From Alphaproteobacteria bacterium GWF2_58_20 (GTDB lineage: Bacteria > Pseudomonadota > Alphaproteobacteria > UBA1247): a stretch of DNA of 64,000 bases. Below the pieces are notes generated by a model that was not told the DNA's origin, did no database searches, and was given only the letters and a program-made list of their open reading frames with translations. Position 1 is the stretch's first letter. Each line of letters opens with the position of its first letter. The position numbers and the translations under genes were made by a program. Shown piece after piece: positions 19,126 through 28,124 of this stretch. The stretch covers positions 882,624 to 946,623 of the forward strand of contig MEMB01000002.1 in assembly GCA_001768735.1 (NCBI GenBank), given 5' to 3'.

Positions 19126-19470
19126 CTACTTCATCCCCGGCACAAAAACCGGACGCGCCATGCGGATTTTTGAGTTGTTTGCAACGGAATGGGAAACAAC
19201 TTCCTGCTGAAAGGATGTTTTTGCGGCCTTCTCACGTTCCGCCCGCGCAACCTCTCCCAGCAAACGACAGGAACAGAATCCATACCAGGCAATGACCGCG
19301 CCAAGAAATGCTGTCGCAGCAAGGGTGGGCCACATTGAAAACTCGGGCAGCAATACACGGTCGGCTTTCTGGTTGATTCCCTGAACCCAAACGTCTCCGT
19401 TCCTCAGGAATTTTACGAGACGACCATCAAGCGATGATCCGGAAACTTCATGTTTTCCACTCGGCATCAT
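19126..19470 (-). CDS. Small single-span membrane protein, unknown
   Basis: 114 aa (113 from the second ATG), unrecognised. One hydrophobic helix (TLAATAFLGAVIAWYGFCSC, about residues 49-68) lies between a polar N-terminal part with basic and Trp residues and a charged C-terminal tail. A GAGGG sequence lies upstream of the paired ATGs. It sits between rluD and the Lrp-family gene, all on the minus strand. No family is recognised and no function is suggested. Confidence 0.55.
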   Translation of the reverse strand: MMPSGKHEVSGSSLDGRLVKFLRNGDVWVQGINQKADRVLLPEFSMWPTLAATAFLGAVIAWYGFCSCRLLGEVARAEREKAAKTSFQQEVVSHSVANNSKIRMARPVFVPGMK

Positions 19471-19528
19471 TCTAACCCTCTATTGAAGAAGCTGCGTTTT
19501 TAGACCATCTCCAAAAAAATGGAAACAG

Positions 19529-20521
19529 TTATTTTAAAATCCGGTTCAAAGCATCCAGCAATGTCTGCATGTCATCCGGAAGGAAACTTTCAAACCGCAT
19601 ACGTTCCCCACTCCTTGGGTGAAGGAAGGAAATTTCGCGCGCATGCAGGGCCTGCCGGGGAAAAGCCGACAACATTTCGACCACGTCGGGCGCAAGGCCC
19701 CTGGTCCAGGTTTTGCGGGCATGGCCATAGGTCTGGTCTCCCACCAAAGGACAGCCCATGGATGCCATATGCACGCGGATCTGATGGGTACGTCCTGTCT
19801 TGAGACGGCATTCCACCAAAGAAACCCACGCCCCATAATGCGCCAGGACCGCATAATCCGTGACGGCTTCCTTGCCCCCGCGAGACACCAGCGCCATTTT
19901 CTTGCGATCATGCGGATTACGGCCAATGGCCCCCTCAATCCGCCCCTTGGCCTGGGATGGCCCCTTCCATACCAGCGCCACATACACCCGTGTCAGGCTG
20001 CGATCGGAAAGCTGCGCCGAAAGGCCATGATGCGCCGCATCATTCTTGGCCACAACCATAAGCCCGGTTGTATCCTTGTCCAGACGATGGACAATACCCG
20101 GCCGCTTCACCCCGCCAATCCCCGAAAGGCTGTCGCCACAATGGGCAAGCAGGGCATTGACCAGCGTGCCATCCGCATTGCCTGCGGCCGGATGCACCAC
20201 AAGTCCTGCCGGCTTGTTGATCACCAGCAGGTCATCATCCTCGTACACCACTTCAAGCGGAATCGCCTGCGCTTCAGGCAGGGCTTCCACGGCAGGGGGC
20301 TCGCACACCTCGAAAGCCTCACCTTCCTGAACCTTGCGGGAAGCATCCTGCACCACCACCCCTTCCGAACGCACCATCCCCTGCGCCAGCAAGGCCTGGA
20401 TCCGCGCCCGTGAAAACTGCGGCAAGGCATCGGTCAGCGCCCTGTCCAGACGCTTCCCCCCCAAAGCCAAATGAACCTTGTGGATCAGAGCGTCCAAACC
20501 GGCATCCCCAGCTGCCGCCAC
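19529..20521 (-). CDS. rluD: RluD-type rRNA pseudouridine synthase
   Basis: 330 aa from GTG 20521. An S4-like RNA-binding domain (RLDRALTDALPQFSRARIQA) precedes the RluA-family catalytic domain, with GIVHRLDKDTTGLMVVAKN carrying the active-site Asp and RLKTGRTHQIRVHMA after it. RluD modifies helix 69 of 23S rRNA. The start is uncertain: the frame overlaps the upstream dehydrogenase by 37 bases, and a TTG 17 codons in has AAGG ahead of it. An RluC-type paralogue is at 46565-47551. Confidence 0.87.
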   Translation of the reverse strand: MAAAGDAGLDALIHKVHLALGGKRLDRALTDALPQFSRARIQALLAQGMVRSEGVVVQDASRKVQEGEAFEVCEPPAVEALPEAQAIPLEVVYEDDDLLVINKPAGLVVHPAAGNADGTLVNALLAHCGDSLSGIGGVKRPGIVHRLDKDTTGLMVVAKNDAAHHGLSAQLSDRSLTRVYVALVWKGPSQAKGRIEGAIGRNPHDRKKMALVSRGGKEAVTDYAVLAHYGAWVSLVECRLKTGRTHQIRVHMASMGCPLVGDQTYGHARKTWTRGLAPDVVEMLSAFPRQALHAREISFLHPRSGERMRFESFLPDDMQTLLDALNRILK

Positions 20522-21759
20522 ATGCCCTTGAGATCAGCCACAAGCCCGCCTTCACGCATCATGCCTGCAAGCTGCACCGCCGTCAGTGTCTTGTAGGAAT
20601 CATGCGCCACCGCGCCCAGGACACAATCAAAGCCGCATGCGCCCTCAAGGCTGGGCAGGAGATCAAGGCCATAAGCCTTTTTGGCAAGCACCGCATCCGC
20701 CATCGGATCATGCACAGCCACCTCGCAGCCATGGCTGCGCAGGCGCTGGATCAGGTCCACCACCTTGGTGTTGCGCTGGTCGGGCACGTTTTCCTTGAAG
20801 GTCAGCCCCAGCACCAGAACCTTGGGAACAGCATTGGGCGCCATGCGCTTGTTGATGTCGTCCACCAGGCGGTCAGCCACATAATTCGCCATGTTGTCAT
20901 TGATGCGACGCCCTGCGAGAATGACTTCCGGCCGCACGCCCAGTACCTCGGCACAATGCGACAGGTAATAGGGATCCACGCCGATGCAGTGCCCGCCCAC
21001 AAGGCCGGGCTGGAATTTCAGGAAGTTCCACTTGGTGCCGGAAGCCGCCAGCACATCATGGATGGAAATGCCAAGCCGCCCGAAAATCATGGTGATTTCA
21101 TTGATGAAGGCAATATTGATGTCCCGTTGGGCATTCTCGATCACCTTGGAGGCTTCGGCCGTCTTGATATCGCGTGCGAGGAACACGTTTCCCCCGTTCA
21201 CCGAACCATACATCTCCCCCAGCCGGGCCGTGACTTCCGGCGTCTGGCCGGCGACAACCTTGGCAATCCGCTCCACCGTATGCTCGCGGTCACCCGGATT
21301 GATACGTTCGGGCGAATAGCCAAGGAAGAAATCCTGCCCGCACACAAGCCCGGATTCCTTTTCCAGGATGGGGCCGCAAATATCTTCCGTCACCCCGGGA
21401 TACACCGTGCTTTCATAAACAACGATCGCGCCCTTTTCCAATACCCTGCCTACCGTTTCGGAGGCGGCGCGCACAGGAAACAGGTCTGGCTGGTTGGCCG
21501 CATCAATCGGCGTTGGTACCGTCACGATATAGATGCCAGCGCCCTTCATGTCTTCGGTCTTGTCCGATACTTCAAGGGAAGACGCTTTCATGACATCGTC
21601 CGGCACTTCCAGCGTCCGGTCATGCCCTTCACGAATTTCTGCAATTCGGTCGGATGCAATATCAAAACCGACAACCCGGTATTTGCGCGCAAGGCATACC
21701 GCCAGCGGCAATCCAACATAGCCAAGGCCGACAACGGCGATTTCAGGTTTGTTTTCCAT
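20485..21759 (-). CDS. UDP-N-acetylhexosamine dehydrogenase, TviB/WbpO type
   Basis: 424 aa NAD-dependent nucleotide-sugar dehydrogenase. The N-terminal Rossmann motif is VVGLGYVGLPLAVCLA. The catalytic Cys is in GGHCIGVDPYYL at about residue 258, and the C-terminal domain includes LGLTFKENVPDQRNTK. The GGHCIxVDP form and YESTVYPG are typical of the TviB/WbpO/CapL group, which oxidises UDP-GlcNAc or UDP-GalNAc to the uronic acid, rather than of UDP-glucose dehydrogenase. A separate Ugd is at 39321-40625. It overlaps the O-antigen ligase gene by 17 bases, in a glycan operon. Confidence 0.85.
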   Translation of the reverse strand: MENKPEIAVVGLGYVGLPLAVCLARKYRVVGFDIASDRIAEIREGHDRTLEVPDDVMKASSLEVSDKTEDMKGAGIYIVTVPTPIDAANQPDLFPVRAASETVGRVLEKGAIVVYESTVYPGVTEDICGPILEKESGLVCGQDFFLGYSPERINPGDREHTVERIAKVVAGQTPEVTARLGEMYGSVNGGNVFLARDIKTAEASKVIENAQRDINIAFINEITMIFGRLGISIHDVLAASGTKWNFLKFQPGLVGGHCIGVDPYYLSHCAEVLGVRPEVILAGRRINDNMANYVADRLVDDINKRMAPNAVPKVLVLGLTFKENVPDQRNTKVVDLIQRLRSHGCEVAVHDPMADAVLAKKAYGLDLLPSLEGACGFDCVLGAVAHDSYKTLTAVQLAGMMREGGLVADLKGMWRQLGMPVWTL

Positions 21760-22933
21760 CTTCCTTTTCCATCATGAAGAAAAAAGCCATAAAACAGATT
21801 GCTGCAAGCCACCACCCCTGCCAGGCCCCAAACCCCGCACTTGCTGCTGTAACAACAAAAAAGAGGCCAGACCATACATAAGGCTGGCGAACCAGGTCCG
21901 TGCGACGCAAATTGCGATAAAGCGAAACAAAAAACAGGAGGATGAAAAAGGCGCCCACCGCTCCCGTTTCAAACCAGACCTGCAAAAACATGTTGTGGGG
22001 GTGGGACATGATGGGGCCTTGTGTTTTCAGGAAATGCCAAGGCCCTCCATCTCCCAGCAACAGACTGGAACTTTCAAGTCCATGCCCCAGAAACGGGCGT
22101 TGCAGAACGGTGCAGGCGGTATAATACCAGATTTCCACCCGGTGTCTGGCCGAATCCATCAGCCAGGAAGAGTCTGCCCACCCCCATGTGTAGGGCAGCA
22201 TGGCAAGAGGAACCACAGCCACACATCCCAGCAGGGAGATCGCCAGCCAAAGACGCCGAATGGCTTTTGGCGAACAAAGCCCAATCAGAAGGGCACATGA
22301 AGCCACCCCCATGGCCAGTGTGGCCGACTGGGAGGTCAGCGGGAAAAGCAGAATTGTCGCAACAAGCGGCAACACGGCACCAATCCATTTTGGTCCCTTT
22401 GCGAAAAGATGCATGGCCACAGGCCACAGCAAAACCGAAAGGACAATCAGGGGATGGTTGGTCACCACATCATCAAGGGCAACGCCCTCCGCGATACCTT
22501 TTCCCATCCGGTAAACAGGATGGTCAAACAGGTTTTCCCCCACCATCAACACAACACCTCCGGCCCACGACCCCGCAAAGATGCTCCAGAGCCTTTCCTT
22601 TTCAGGCAAGGAGAGGCGACGCACCATATGCGGCAGGGCGAGGATAGGCAAAACAAAGAAAAACAACCGCAGGGCCCGAACCAGTGTCTGCTCCCCATCC
22701 AGCGACCACAAGCTGCTGGCAAGGGCCACGATCCAGAACAGCATCAAGGAACCCTGGATCCGGTTCAGGCGCAAAAGGCTGCGCCCATTGCCTTTCTGGA
22801 TTTCGACCATGATTCCGGCGATGGAGATAAAACCGACCAGAAGCGGAAAACAACGCGGCACAAAAACAGCCAGAGGCCCCATGAGCTGGAAGGCCACTGC
22901 AAGCACAAGGAAGATGACGGAATACTTCCTCAT
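21743..22933 (-). CDS. O-antigen ligase/polymerase family membrane protein
   Basis: 396 aa with about ten hydrophobic segments. A large periplasmic loop carries the WaaL/Wzy signature (LGHGLESSS, then HPHNMFLQVWFETGAVG). Such proteins either ligate O-polysaccharide to lipid A-core (WaaL) or polymerise repeat units (Wzy); sequence alone does not separate them. Nearby GT9 and GT2 core-type transferases make a WaaL role somewhat more likely. It overlaps both neighbours (17 and 4 bases), so it is translationally coupled. Confidence 0.8.
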   Translation of the reverse strand: MRKYSVIFLVLAVAFQLMGPLAVFVPRCFPLLVGFISIAGIMVEIQKGNGRSLLRLNRIQGSLMLFWIVALASSLWSLDGEQTLVRALRLFFFVLPILALPHMVRRLSLPEKERLWSIFAGSWAGGVVLMVGENLFDHPVYRMGKGIAEGVALDDVVTNHPLIVLSVLLWPVAMHLFAKGPKWIGAVLPLVATILLFPLTSQSATLAMGVASCALLIGLCSPKAIRRLWLAISLLGCVAVVPLAMLPYTWGWADSSWLMDSARHRVEIWYYTACTVLQRPFLGHGLESSSLLLGDGGPWHFLKTQGPIMSHPHNMFLQVWFETGAVGAFFILLFFVSLYRNLRRTDLVRQPYVWSGLFFVVTAASAGFGAWQGWWLAAICFMAFFFMMEKEDGKQT

Positions 22934-23703
22934 TCACCTTTTCCCAACCGCAACTTCAGGTAGGACAGGACAGGAAACAGGGCGGCCATCAAGGCGATCA
23001 GGAACCCAAATTCCCCTTCCCTGTATCCCTTGCGGCGCACATAGCACTTGTAGAAACGCCCGAACATGCGGGCCACATTATGGCGAAGGGTTTCTGAAGT
23101 CCCCGCATCCCGCATGTCCTGCGCGCGCAGGCTCGTGTAACGGTTCAGGCGAGCCAGCATGTCCGAAACATCGGTGTCCACGTAATGGGCAAGGGGATTT
23201 TGCAGCATGACGCCCTTCTTGCCCGCAAGGTCCACCTTCGGGTGAACCCTCTGGTTTCCCCAATGCTTTACGCCCTTGCGTGTCAGCCGCACAACGGCTG
23301 AAACACCAAAGGAAGCCCCCCAGCCATAACGAACAAGGCGCTCCCCGATATAATTGTCCACGGGAATGTGGAACCAGTCGCCATCCGGCTTTTCGGTTTT
23401 GGCGCGGATTTCCGCAGCCAGTTCCGGGGAAACGTGTTCGTCGGCGTCGATTTCCAGCATGAAATCCCCGCGCGCCTCGGAAAGCGCCCGGTTGCGCCGG
23501 TCACCTTCACGTTCAAACGCGCCTTCGATAATCTTTCCGCCTTGAACAAACTTCGGCAGGAAGGATTCCACAACAGCGCGGGAATCATCGGTGCAACGGT
23601 CCAGAACCACAACCAGCTCATCGGCAAAGATCAGCTTTTCAAGGCATGATGAAAGCTTTTGAGCCTCATTGTGGACGCACATGACAACGCTCAGCATCGG
23701 CAT
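22930..23703 (-). CDS. Family 2 glycosyltransferase, WaaE/KdtX-like
   Basis: 257 aa GT-A enzyme. The start is MLSVVMCVHNEAQKLSSCL, the nucleotide-binding region is VVVLDRCTDDS, and the DxD-type motif is EIDADEHVSPEL near residue 85. The C-terminal tail (FLIALMAALFPVLSYLKL) may touch the membrane. The pattern fits the WaaE/KdtX group that adds glucose to the LPS core. The usual GSTDDT motif is CTDDS here. It overlaps the GT9 gene by 13 bases upstream and the ligase by 4 bases downstream. Confidence 0.82.
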   Translation of the reverse strand: MPMLSVVMCVHNEAQKLSSCLEKLIFADELVVVLDRCTDDSRAVVESFLPKFVQGGKIIEGAFEREGDRRNRALSEARGDFMLEIDADEHVSPELAAEIRAKTEKPDGDWFHIPVDNYIGERLVRYGWGASFGVSAVVRLTRKGVKHWGNQRVHPKVDLAGKKGVMLQNPLAHYVDTDVSDMLARLNRYTSLRAQDMRDAGTSETLRHNVARMFGRFYKCYVRRKGYREGEFGFLIALMAALFPVLSYLKLRLGKGE

Positions 23704-24656
23704 GGGTTTTCCCCCAGAAGTTGCAATACCACTTTATATACATCATCAACGGCAATGCTGTCCATCAATGTATCCGTGTTAACATGGTCATAACCTGGGC
23801 GGGAAACGATTTCCCCGAAACTTTCCTTTGTGCGAACCACCCGGCAGCAGATTCCCCATGGCGCATAAACCTCATCATGACTGGGGCCAAACAGTCCGAC
23901 AACAGGACGCCCAACAGCGGCCGCCATGTGCATGAGGCCGGAATCGTTCCCAATGAACAGCGCGCAACGCGCAAGGCAAGCTGCCACCACCGGCAGGCCT
24001 GGCGCATCCAGCAAATCAATGATACGCCCTGCCGGAAGGGCGTCCAGCACCGGCTGCACCTGCGCGCGCTCATGCTTTGCTGCAAACACAGCCACCCGCG
24101 CGCCCGGCATCGGGCCATCTTCCGCCGTCATGCGCAGTACCAGCGCGGCAAACCGCTCTGCCCGCCAGGTCTTGCCGCGCCAGTTGGCCGCAGGCCCAAG
24201 ACCAAGGACAAGGCCCTCCCCCGCCATGAGGCGTTCCGCTTCCCGGCATGCGGCTTCCGGCAGGAACAGCTGCGGCGCGGGCGGCGGCGATGCCTGCAAC
24301 AACCCGGCCAGCTCCACCACCTTATGGCGCAGGAGGCCCTGCACAGGTTTGGCAATGATGCGAGTGCGGGCCAGCAAAAGACGGGAAACCAGGCTGTTGC
24401 GAAGGTCCACAACCATATCCCATCGGGTGAGGATGCAGGCCCGGAACAGGGCGCGCCAATGCCGCTTCCACGGGCCTTTTTCAAGACGGATCACCCGAAA
24501 AACCCCGGGGAACGCTTCAAAAAGGGGCGCGGGCAGGGCCCCGCAAGCCACCGTCACCGGAACGCCGGGATGTTCATGGATGATGCGGGACAGGATACCC
24601 ATGGAAAGAACGGCATCGCCCAGGCGGTTGGATGTAATGAACAGGATGCCGGCCAT
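23691..24656 (-). CDS. Family 9 glycosyltransferase (heptosyltransferase-like)
   Basis: 321 aa GT-B enzyme of the WaaC/WaaF/WaaQ family. The start is ILFITSNRLGDAVLSMGIL and the C-terminal donor site is ALFIGNDSGLMHMAAAVGRPVVGLFGPS. It probably transfers heptose or another sugar to the LPS inner core, or acts on a related cell-surface glycan. It is the first gene of the minus-strand glycan group, 42 bases after the SH3b gene. Which acceptor it uses cannot be told. Confidence 0.87.
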   Translation of the reverse strand: MAGILFITSNRLGDAVLSMGILSRIIHEHPGVPVTVACGALPAPLFEAFPGVFRVIRLEKGPWKRHWRALFRACILTRWDMVVDLRNSLVSRLLLARTRIIAKPVQGLLRHKVVELAGLLQASPPPAPQLFLPEAACREAERLMAGEGLVLGLGPAANWRGKTWRAERFAALVLRMTAEDGPMPGARVAVFAAKHERAQVQPVLDALPAGRIIDLLDAPGLPVVAACLARCALFIGNDSGLMHMAAAVGRPVVGLFGPSHDEVYAPWGICCRVVRTKESFGEIVSRPGYDHVNTDTLMDSIAVDDVYKVVLQLLGENPCRC

Positions 24657-24698
24657 GGCGCTTTCCCCAGAATGGACGTGCAGGCTTTGCCTGGCGCG

Positions 24699-25190
24699 TC
24701 AGTCTTCAATCTTTTCGTCTGGATAAACCCCAAACAGGCCGTTGCGTTCCAGCCAGCCTTCATAACCAGATACAGACACTTCGCACCAGGTTTCCCGGCA
24801 AGCCACCAGCTCGGCCATGACGCCCGGATCCAGCCGTGCCACGATCCGTGATTCGGCCCCAGGATCCTTGCGGATGGCACGCGATGCGCCCAAAATCATC
24901 ACGCTGCGGCGACCGGAAAGCATGCTCTGGTGAACCCAGCCTTCTGCGCCATCCCAATCCCGCAGCTTGCGCCAAGCCTCATATTCGGCAACAATTTCAA
25001 CCGGCAACCCTTTTCGGGTATAAACCCATTCCACCGGATATTTGAGGCCTGGCCCCGTGCGAACATTGACCTTGCCCGCCCGCAGGCTGACGAACCGAGG
25101 AACGGGCAGCTTGGGCTCCCCTTCCTGCGCAAATGCCGGAAATGCCGCCAAAATGGCAACCAGCATCAATATGTGCTTGAATTTTGTCAT
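24699..25190 (-). CDS. Exported SH3b-domain protein
   Basis: 163 aa from ATG 25190. A signal peptide (HILMLVAILAAFPAFA) leads into bacterial SH3 repeats: VNVRTGPGLKYPVEWVY with LRDWDGAEGWVHQSML, then a second shorter unit (AESRIVARLDPGVMAELVAC, then GYEGWLERNGLFGVYP). SH3b proteins bind peptidoglycan or periplasmic partners. Its ATG is only 22 bases from the divergent dusA ATG, and the AGGA sequence is too close to it for a good ribosome site, so the exact start is uncertain. Confidence 0.8.
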   Translation of the reverse strand: MTKFKHILMLVAILAAFPAFAQEGEPKLPVPRFVSLRAGKVNVRTGPGLKYPVEWVYTRKGLPVEIVAEYEAWRKLRDWDGAEGWVHQSMLSGRRSVMILGASRAIRKDPGAESRIVARLDPGVMAELVACRETWCEVSVSGYEGWLERNGLFGVYPDEKIED

Positions 25191-25207
25191 GTCCTGATGT
25201 GTATGAT
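25177..25207 (+). promoter_or_regulatory. Possible dusA promoter giving a leaderless mRNA
   Basis: TTGAAT (25177-25182), a 19-base spacer and TATGAT (25202-25207). Transcription would begin at or next to the dusA ATG (25213), which lacks a ribosome site. The -35 box would lie inside the divergent SH3b gene. Confidence 0.25.
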
Positions 25208-25212
25208 TCCTT

Positions 25213-26196
25213 ATGAGATTCGTCAACCCTGAACCTGACCGCAAACTTTCCATCGCGCCGATGCTGGACATCACCACCCGGCATTTCCGGCGGCTGGCCC
25301 GCATTTTGGCGCCCCATGCCCTGCTTTATACCGAGATGGTGCCAACCCCGGCGCTGGCCCATGGACGGCCCGAAGGTTTCCTGTTCCACACACTCGAAGA
25401 ACAACCGCTTGCCCTGCAGATTGGCGGTTCGGACACAAGGGAATGCGCCCTTTCCGCCCGCATGGCAGCAGATGCCGGCTTTTGCGAGATCAACCTCAAT
25501 TGCGGCTGCCCCAGCCGCCGTGTCCATTCCGGTAATTTCGGCGCATGCCTCATGAAGGATCCGAATCAGGTTGTGGATATCATTCGCGCAATGAAGGATG
25601 CCGCCCCGAATCTTCCCGCAACCGTCAAATGCCGGCTTGGCGTGGATGACCATGACACCGAAGAACACCTGTTTTCCTTCATCCGCACGGTGGCGGATGC
25701 CGGATGCAACACCTTCATCATCCATGCGCGCAAAGCTTTTCTCAAAAACATGTCGCCCGCAAAAAACCGCACCATCCCCACCCTCCGCCGCGCCGCCGTG
25801 TACCGGGTGAAGGACGCCTTCCCGGAGCTGGAAATCATCATCAATGGTGACTTGCGCACGGCGCAGGACGTGATGGCGCAATTTCCCCATGTTGATGGTG
25901 TCATGGTGGGCCGGGTGGCTTATGAAGCCCCCATGGCGCTTGCGGAAATGGAGCATGCGCTGTTCGGCACGCCCCTGCCTGCCTCCCACAAGGAGGTTGT
26001 GGCCACCTTCCTGCCCTACATGGAAGAAGAGGTGGCCACAGGCACCCGCCTGTTTGACATGGCCCGCCACCTCATGGGACTTTATGCGGGCCAGCCCGGC
26101 GCAAGGCTTTTCCGCCAGCGCATTGCCGCCACCGTACAGGACCATGCCATCACCCCGAAGGACATCCTTGATGCCTGCCCTCCCCCCCATTCCTGA
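25213..26196 (+). CDS. dusA: DusA, tRNA-dihydrouridine(20/20a) synthase
   Basis: 327 aa FMN-dependent TIM-barrel reductase. The signatures are IAPMLDITTRHFRRLAR, LQIGGSD, INLNCGCPS at 93-101 with catalytic Cys99, HARKAFL and INGD. The HARKAFL and NCGCPSxxV pattern marks the DusA branch, which reduces U20/U20a of tRNA. It overlaps mnmA by 26 bases, making a two-gene tRNA-modification operon. No ribosome site is visible, so it may be translated from a leaderless message. Confidence 0.93.
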   Translation: MRFVNPEPDRKLSIAPMLDITTRHFRRLARILAPHALLYTEMVPTPALAHGRPEGFLFHTLEEQPLALQIGGSDTRECALSARMAADAGFCEINLNCGCPSRRVHSGNFGACLMKDPNQVVDIIRAMKDAAPNLPATVKCRLGVDDHDTEEHLFSFIRTVADAGCNTFIIHARKAFLKNMSPAKNRTIPTLRRAAVYRVKDAFPELEIIINGDLRTAQDVMAQFPHVDGVMVGRVAYEAPMALAEMEHALFGTPLPASHKEVVATFLPYMEEEVATGTRLFDMARHLMGLYAGQPGARLFRQRIAATVQDHAITPKDILDACPPPHS

Positions 26197-27265
26197 CCTT
26201 CCCCAAAACTTGCGCAAGGGCGCGCGCATCGCCGTAGCCATGTCTGGCGGCGTGGATTCCTCCGTTGTGGCCGGATGGCTGCATGGCGCGGGATTCGAGG
26301 TTGTGGGCGTCACCCTCATGCTGGAAGGATTCCTGGACAGCTGCTGCAGCATCCATGATGCCAAGCGGGTTTGTGCGTCTTTGGACAACATTCCCCACCA
26401 TGTTATTGAACACACGGCGGCCTTCAGGGCCGAGGTCATCAATCCGTTCCTGGCGGCCTATGCTGTGGGCGAAACGCCCAACCCATGCGTACGCTGCAAC
26501 CGGGTCATCAAGTTCAGCGCCATGCTGGACGCCTGTGAACGGCTCGGCTGCGACGCCATGGCCACCGGGCATTATGCCCGCATCCTGCACGGTGAAGACG
26601 GCCCGCAGCTCCACATGGGCGCGGACATGCGGCGCGACCAGAGCTATTTCCTCTCATCCATTGCGCGCGAAAGCCTTGGGCGCATCCTGTTTCCCATCGG
26701 CAGCCTGAGCAAAACTGAAACCCGTGCGCTGGCCGAAACCCTTGCCCTGCCTGTGGCCAAAAAACCCGACAGCCAGGATCTCTGTTTCTCGGGTGGCCTG
26801 TCCTTCCGCGACTACATGACGCAAAACCTGCCTGAAAGCGTGAGGCCCGGCCCCATCCTTGCCATGGACGGCCGGGAGCTTGGCCTGCACGAAGGCATTG
26901 CCTTTTATACGGTGGGACAGCGGCGCGGCCTTGGCGTTGCCAGTGATGCGCCGCTTTTTGTGGTGGAGATCGATGCCGCCCGCAACGCCATCATCGTGGG
27001 ACCGAAGGAAGCGCTTGCCAAAAGCATCGTTCCCCTTGCCGAGATCAACCTGCTGCTGCCCGAAAAGCCCTCAGCCCCGCTCACCGGCAGCGGAAAACTG
27101 CGCTCGGCGCAAGCCCAAGCCCCCTGCACGCTGACTTTGGGCGACGGCGATACCGCCACCCTTGCCTTCGATGCACCCCAATATGGCGTCTCGCCCGGTC
27201 AGGCGGGCGTTTTCTATCAGGGCACCCGCGTCATCGCCGGCGGAAAAATCGAAAAATCCGCATGA
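26171..27265 (+). CDS. mnmA: MnmA, tRNA-specific 2-thiouridylase
   Basis: 364 aa from ATG 26171 (AAGGA 8 bases upstream). The frame is open further up but those residues are the dusA antiframe. The PP-loop is SGGVDSS at 25-31, the nucleophile Cys106 is in NPCVRCNR, and the partner Cys205 is in QDLCFSGG. It makes the 2-thio group of wobble uridine in tRNA Lys, Glu and Gln. Sulfur comes from a cysteine desulfurase; the nearest one here is SufS at 28121. Confidence 0.94.
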   Translation: MPALPPIPDLPQNLRKGARIAVAMSGGVDSSVVAGWLHGAGFEVVGVTLMLEGFLDSCCSIHDAKRVCASLDNIPHHVIEHTAAFRAEVINPFLAAYAVGETPNPCVRCNRVIKFSAMLDACERLGCDAMATGHYARILHGEDGPQLHMGADMRRDQSYFLSSIARESLGRILFPIGSLSKTETRALAETLALPVAKKPDSQDLCFSGGLSFRDYMTQNLPESVRPGPILAMDGRELGLHEGIAFYTVGQRRGLGVASDAPLFVVEIDAARNAIIVGPKEALAKSIVPLAEINLLLPEKPSAPLTGSGKLRSAQAQAPCTLTLGDGDTATLAFDAPQYGVSPGQAGVFYQGTRVIAGGKIEKSA

Positions 27266-27267
27266 AC

Positions 27268-27299
27268 AAAAAAAGCTGCGGTTTTTCCGCAGCTTTTTT
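27268..27299. terminator. Terminator after mnmA
   Basis: AAAAAAAGCTGCGG / CCGCAGCTTTTTT around TTTTT. It lies between mnmA and the convergent ankyrin gene and is usable in both directions. Confidence 0.85.
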
Positions 27300-27322
27300 G
27301 CTTGTTCCTGTGCCTTGAGGAT

Positions 27323-27724
27323 TCAGGGTTTTGGGGCAGGGACCGGCTTGATGTTTTTCTGCCCGGCCTGATAGCGCTCGGTCTCTTCCCATTCGCGCTC
27401 GGCAAACCGCAGGATCTTGCGCAATTCCTCAACCCCTTCGCACATGTCGCTGGCCCGGAATCCCTTGTTGTTGCGCAGACAGGGATTGGCACCATGAGCC
27501 AGGAGCAATTCCACAACAGCCCGCTTGCACACCAATGCCGCCAAAATAAGAGGGGTATTGTTATACCCATCCCTGGCATTCACGTTCCCGCCCTCCAGAA
27601 TCGTCACTTCCGCAAGTTCCCGGCTGTGAACAATCCGCCCATCCTTGCCCAAACCAAAAGCATTGACGGCTTGCAGGAGTTTCTGGTCCAACAGGTACTG
27701 CGCGCGCGCATTCATCTGAGCCAT
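27323..27724 (-). CDS. Small ankyrin-repeat protein
   Basis: 133 aa. Two ankyrin units are visible at about residues 45-105 (NVNARDGYNNTPLILAALV, then AVVELLLAHGANPCLRNNKG). No signal peptide is seen; the end is Pro/Lys-rich. Ankyrin proteins bind other proteins, and the partner is unknown. It lies 7 bases behind sufT on the same strand, so it is probably the last gene of the suf transcript, which is unusual for a suf operon. Three other small ankyrin genes are in this window. Confidence 0.8.
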   Translation of the reverse strand: MAQMNARAQYLLDQKLLQAVNAFGLGKDGRIVHSRELAEVTILEGGNVNARDGYNNTPLILAALVCKRAVVELLLAHGANPCLRNNKGFRASDMCEGVEELRKILRFAEREWEETERYQAGQKNIKPVPAPKP

Positions 27725-27731
27725 TCCTTAT

Positions 27732-28124
27732 TCAAAACAAACTGAGTTCGATCTTGGCGACTTCCGTCATGCAATCCATGCACCAGACCGGATTGAATAC
27801 CAGATCGACGAAACATTCCGAAACCCCCGGTACCTGCATCACCGCATCATATACCATGAAGGGCATTTCTCCCGCAATGGGACAGGTGGGCGATGTCAGG
27901 GTAAGCGTGATATCCACAATGCCCGCATCCTTGATGTCAATCCGGTAAATCAGGCCAAGATCGTAGATGCTCACCGGGATTTCCGGGTCATAGACATCGC
28001 GCAGGGCGTCAATCACCGGCAACAGCAGGGGGTGCCCCCACGGTGCCTCCATGAGCGGCGGATCGGAAAACTCGTCCCGTTCCAGCTTCAGCGGCGTTTC
28101 CCCGGCCATTCCTTTTTCCGTCAT
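27732..28124 (-). CDS. sufT: SufT/MIP18-family Fe-S assembly factor
   Basis: 130 aa with a DUF59/FeS_assembly_P domain from about residue 30: VIDALRDVYDPEIPVSIYDL, then LTLTSPTCPIAGEMP, whose Cys is conserved. SufT helps deliver Fe-S clusters to target proteins. The C-terminal stretch NPVWCMDCMTEVAKIELSLF has two Cys where most SufT proteins read DPPWTxDxM, which is a visible deviation. It overlaps sufS by 4 bases. Confidence 0.88.
   Translation of the reverse strand: MTEKGMAGETPLKLERDEFSDPPLMEAPWGHPLLLPVIDALRDVYDPEIPVSIYDLGLIYRIDIKDAGIVDITLTLTSPTCPIAGEMPFMVYDAVMQVPGVSECFVDLVFNPVWCMDCMTEVAKIELSLF

Noticed and set aside
25889..26170. A 94-residue N-terminal extension of MnmA
   Set aside because: It is the +1 frame of dusA. 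ATG 26171 has a ribosome site and gives the normal MnmA N-terminus.
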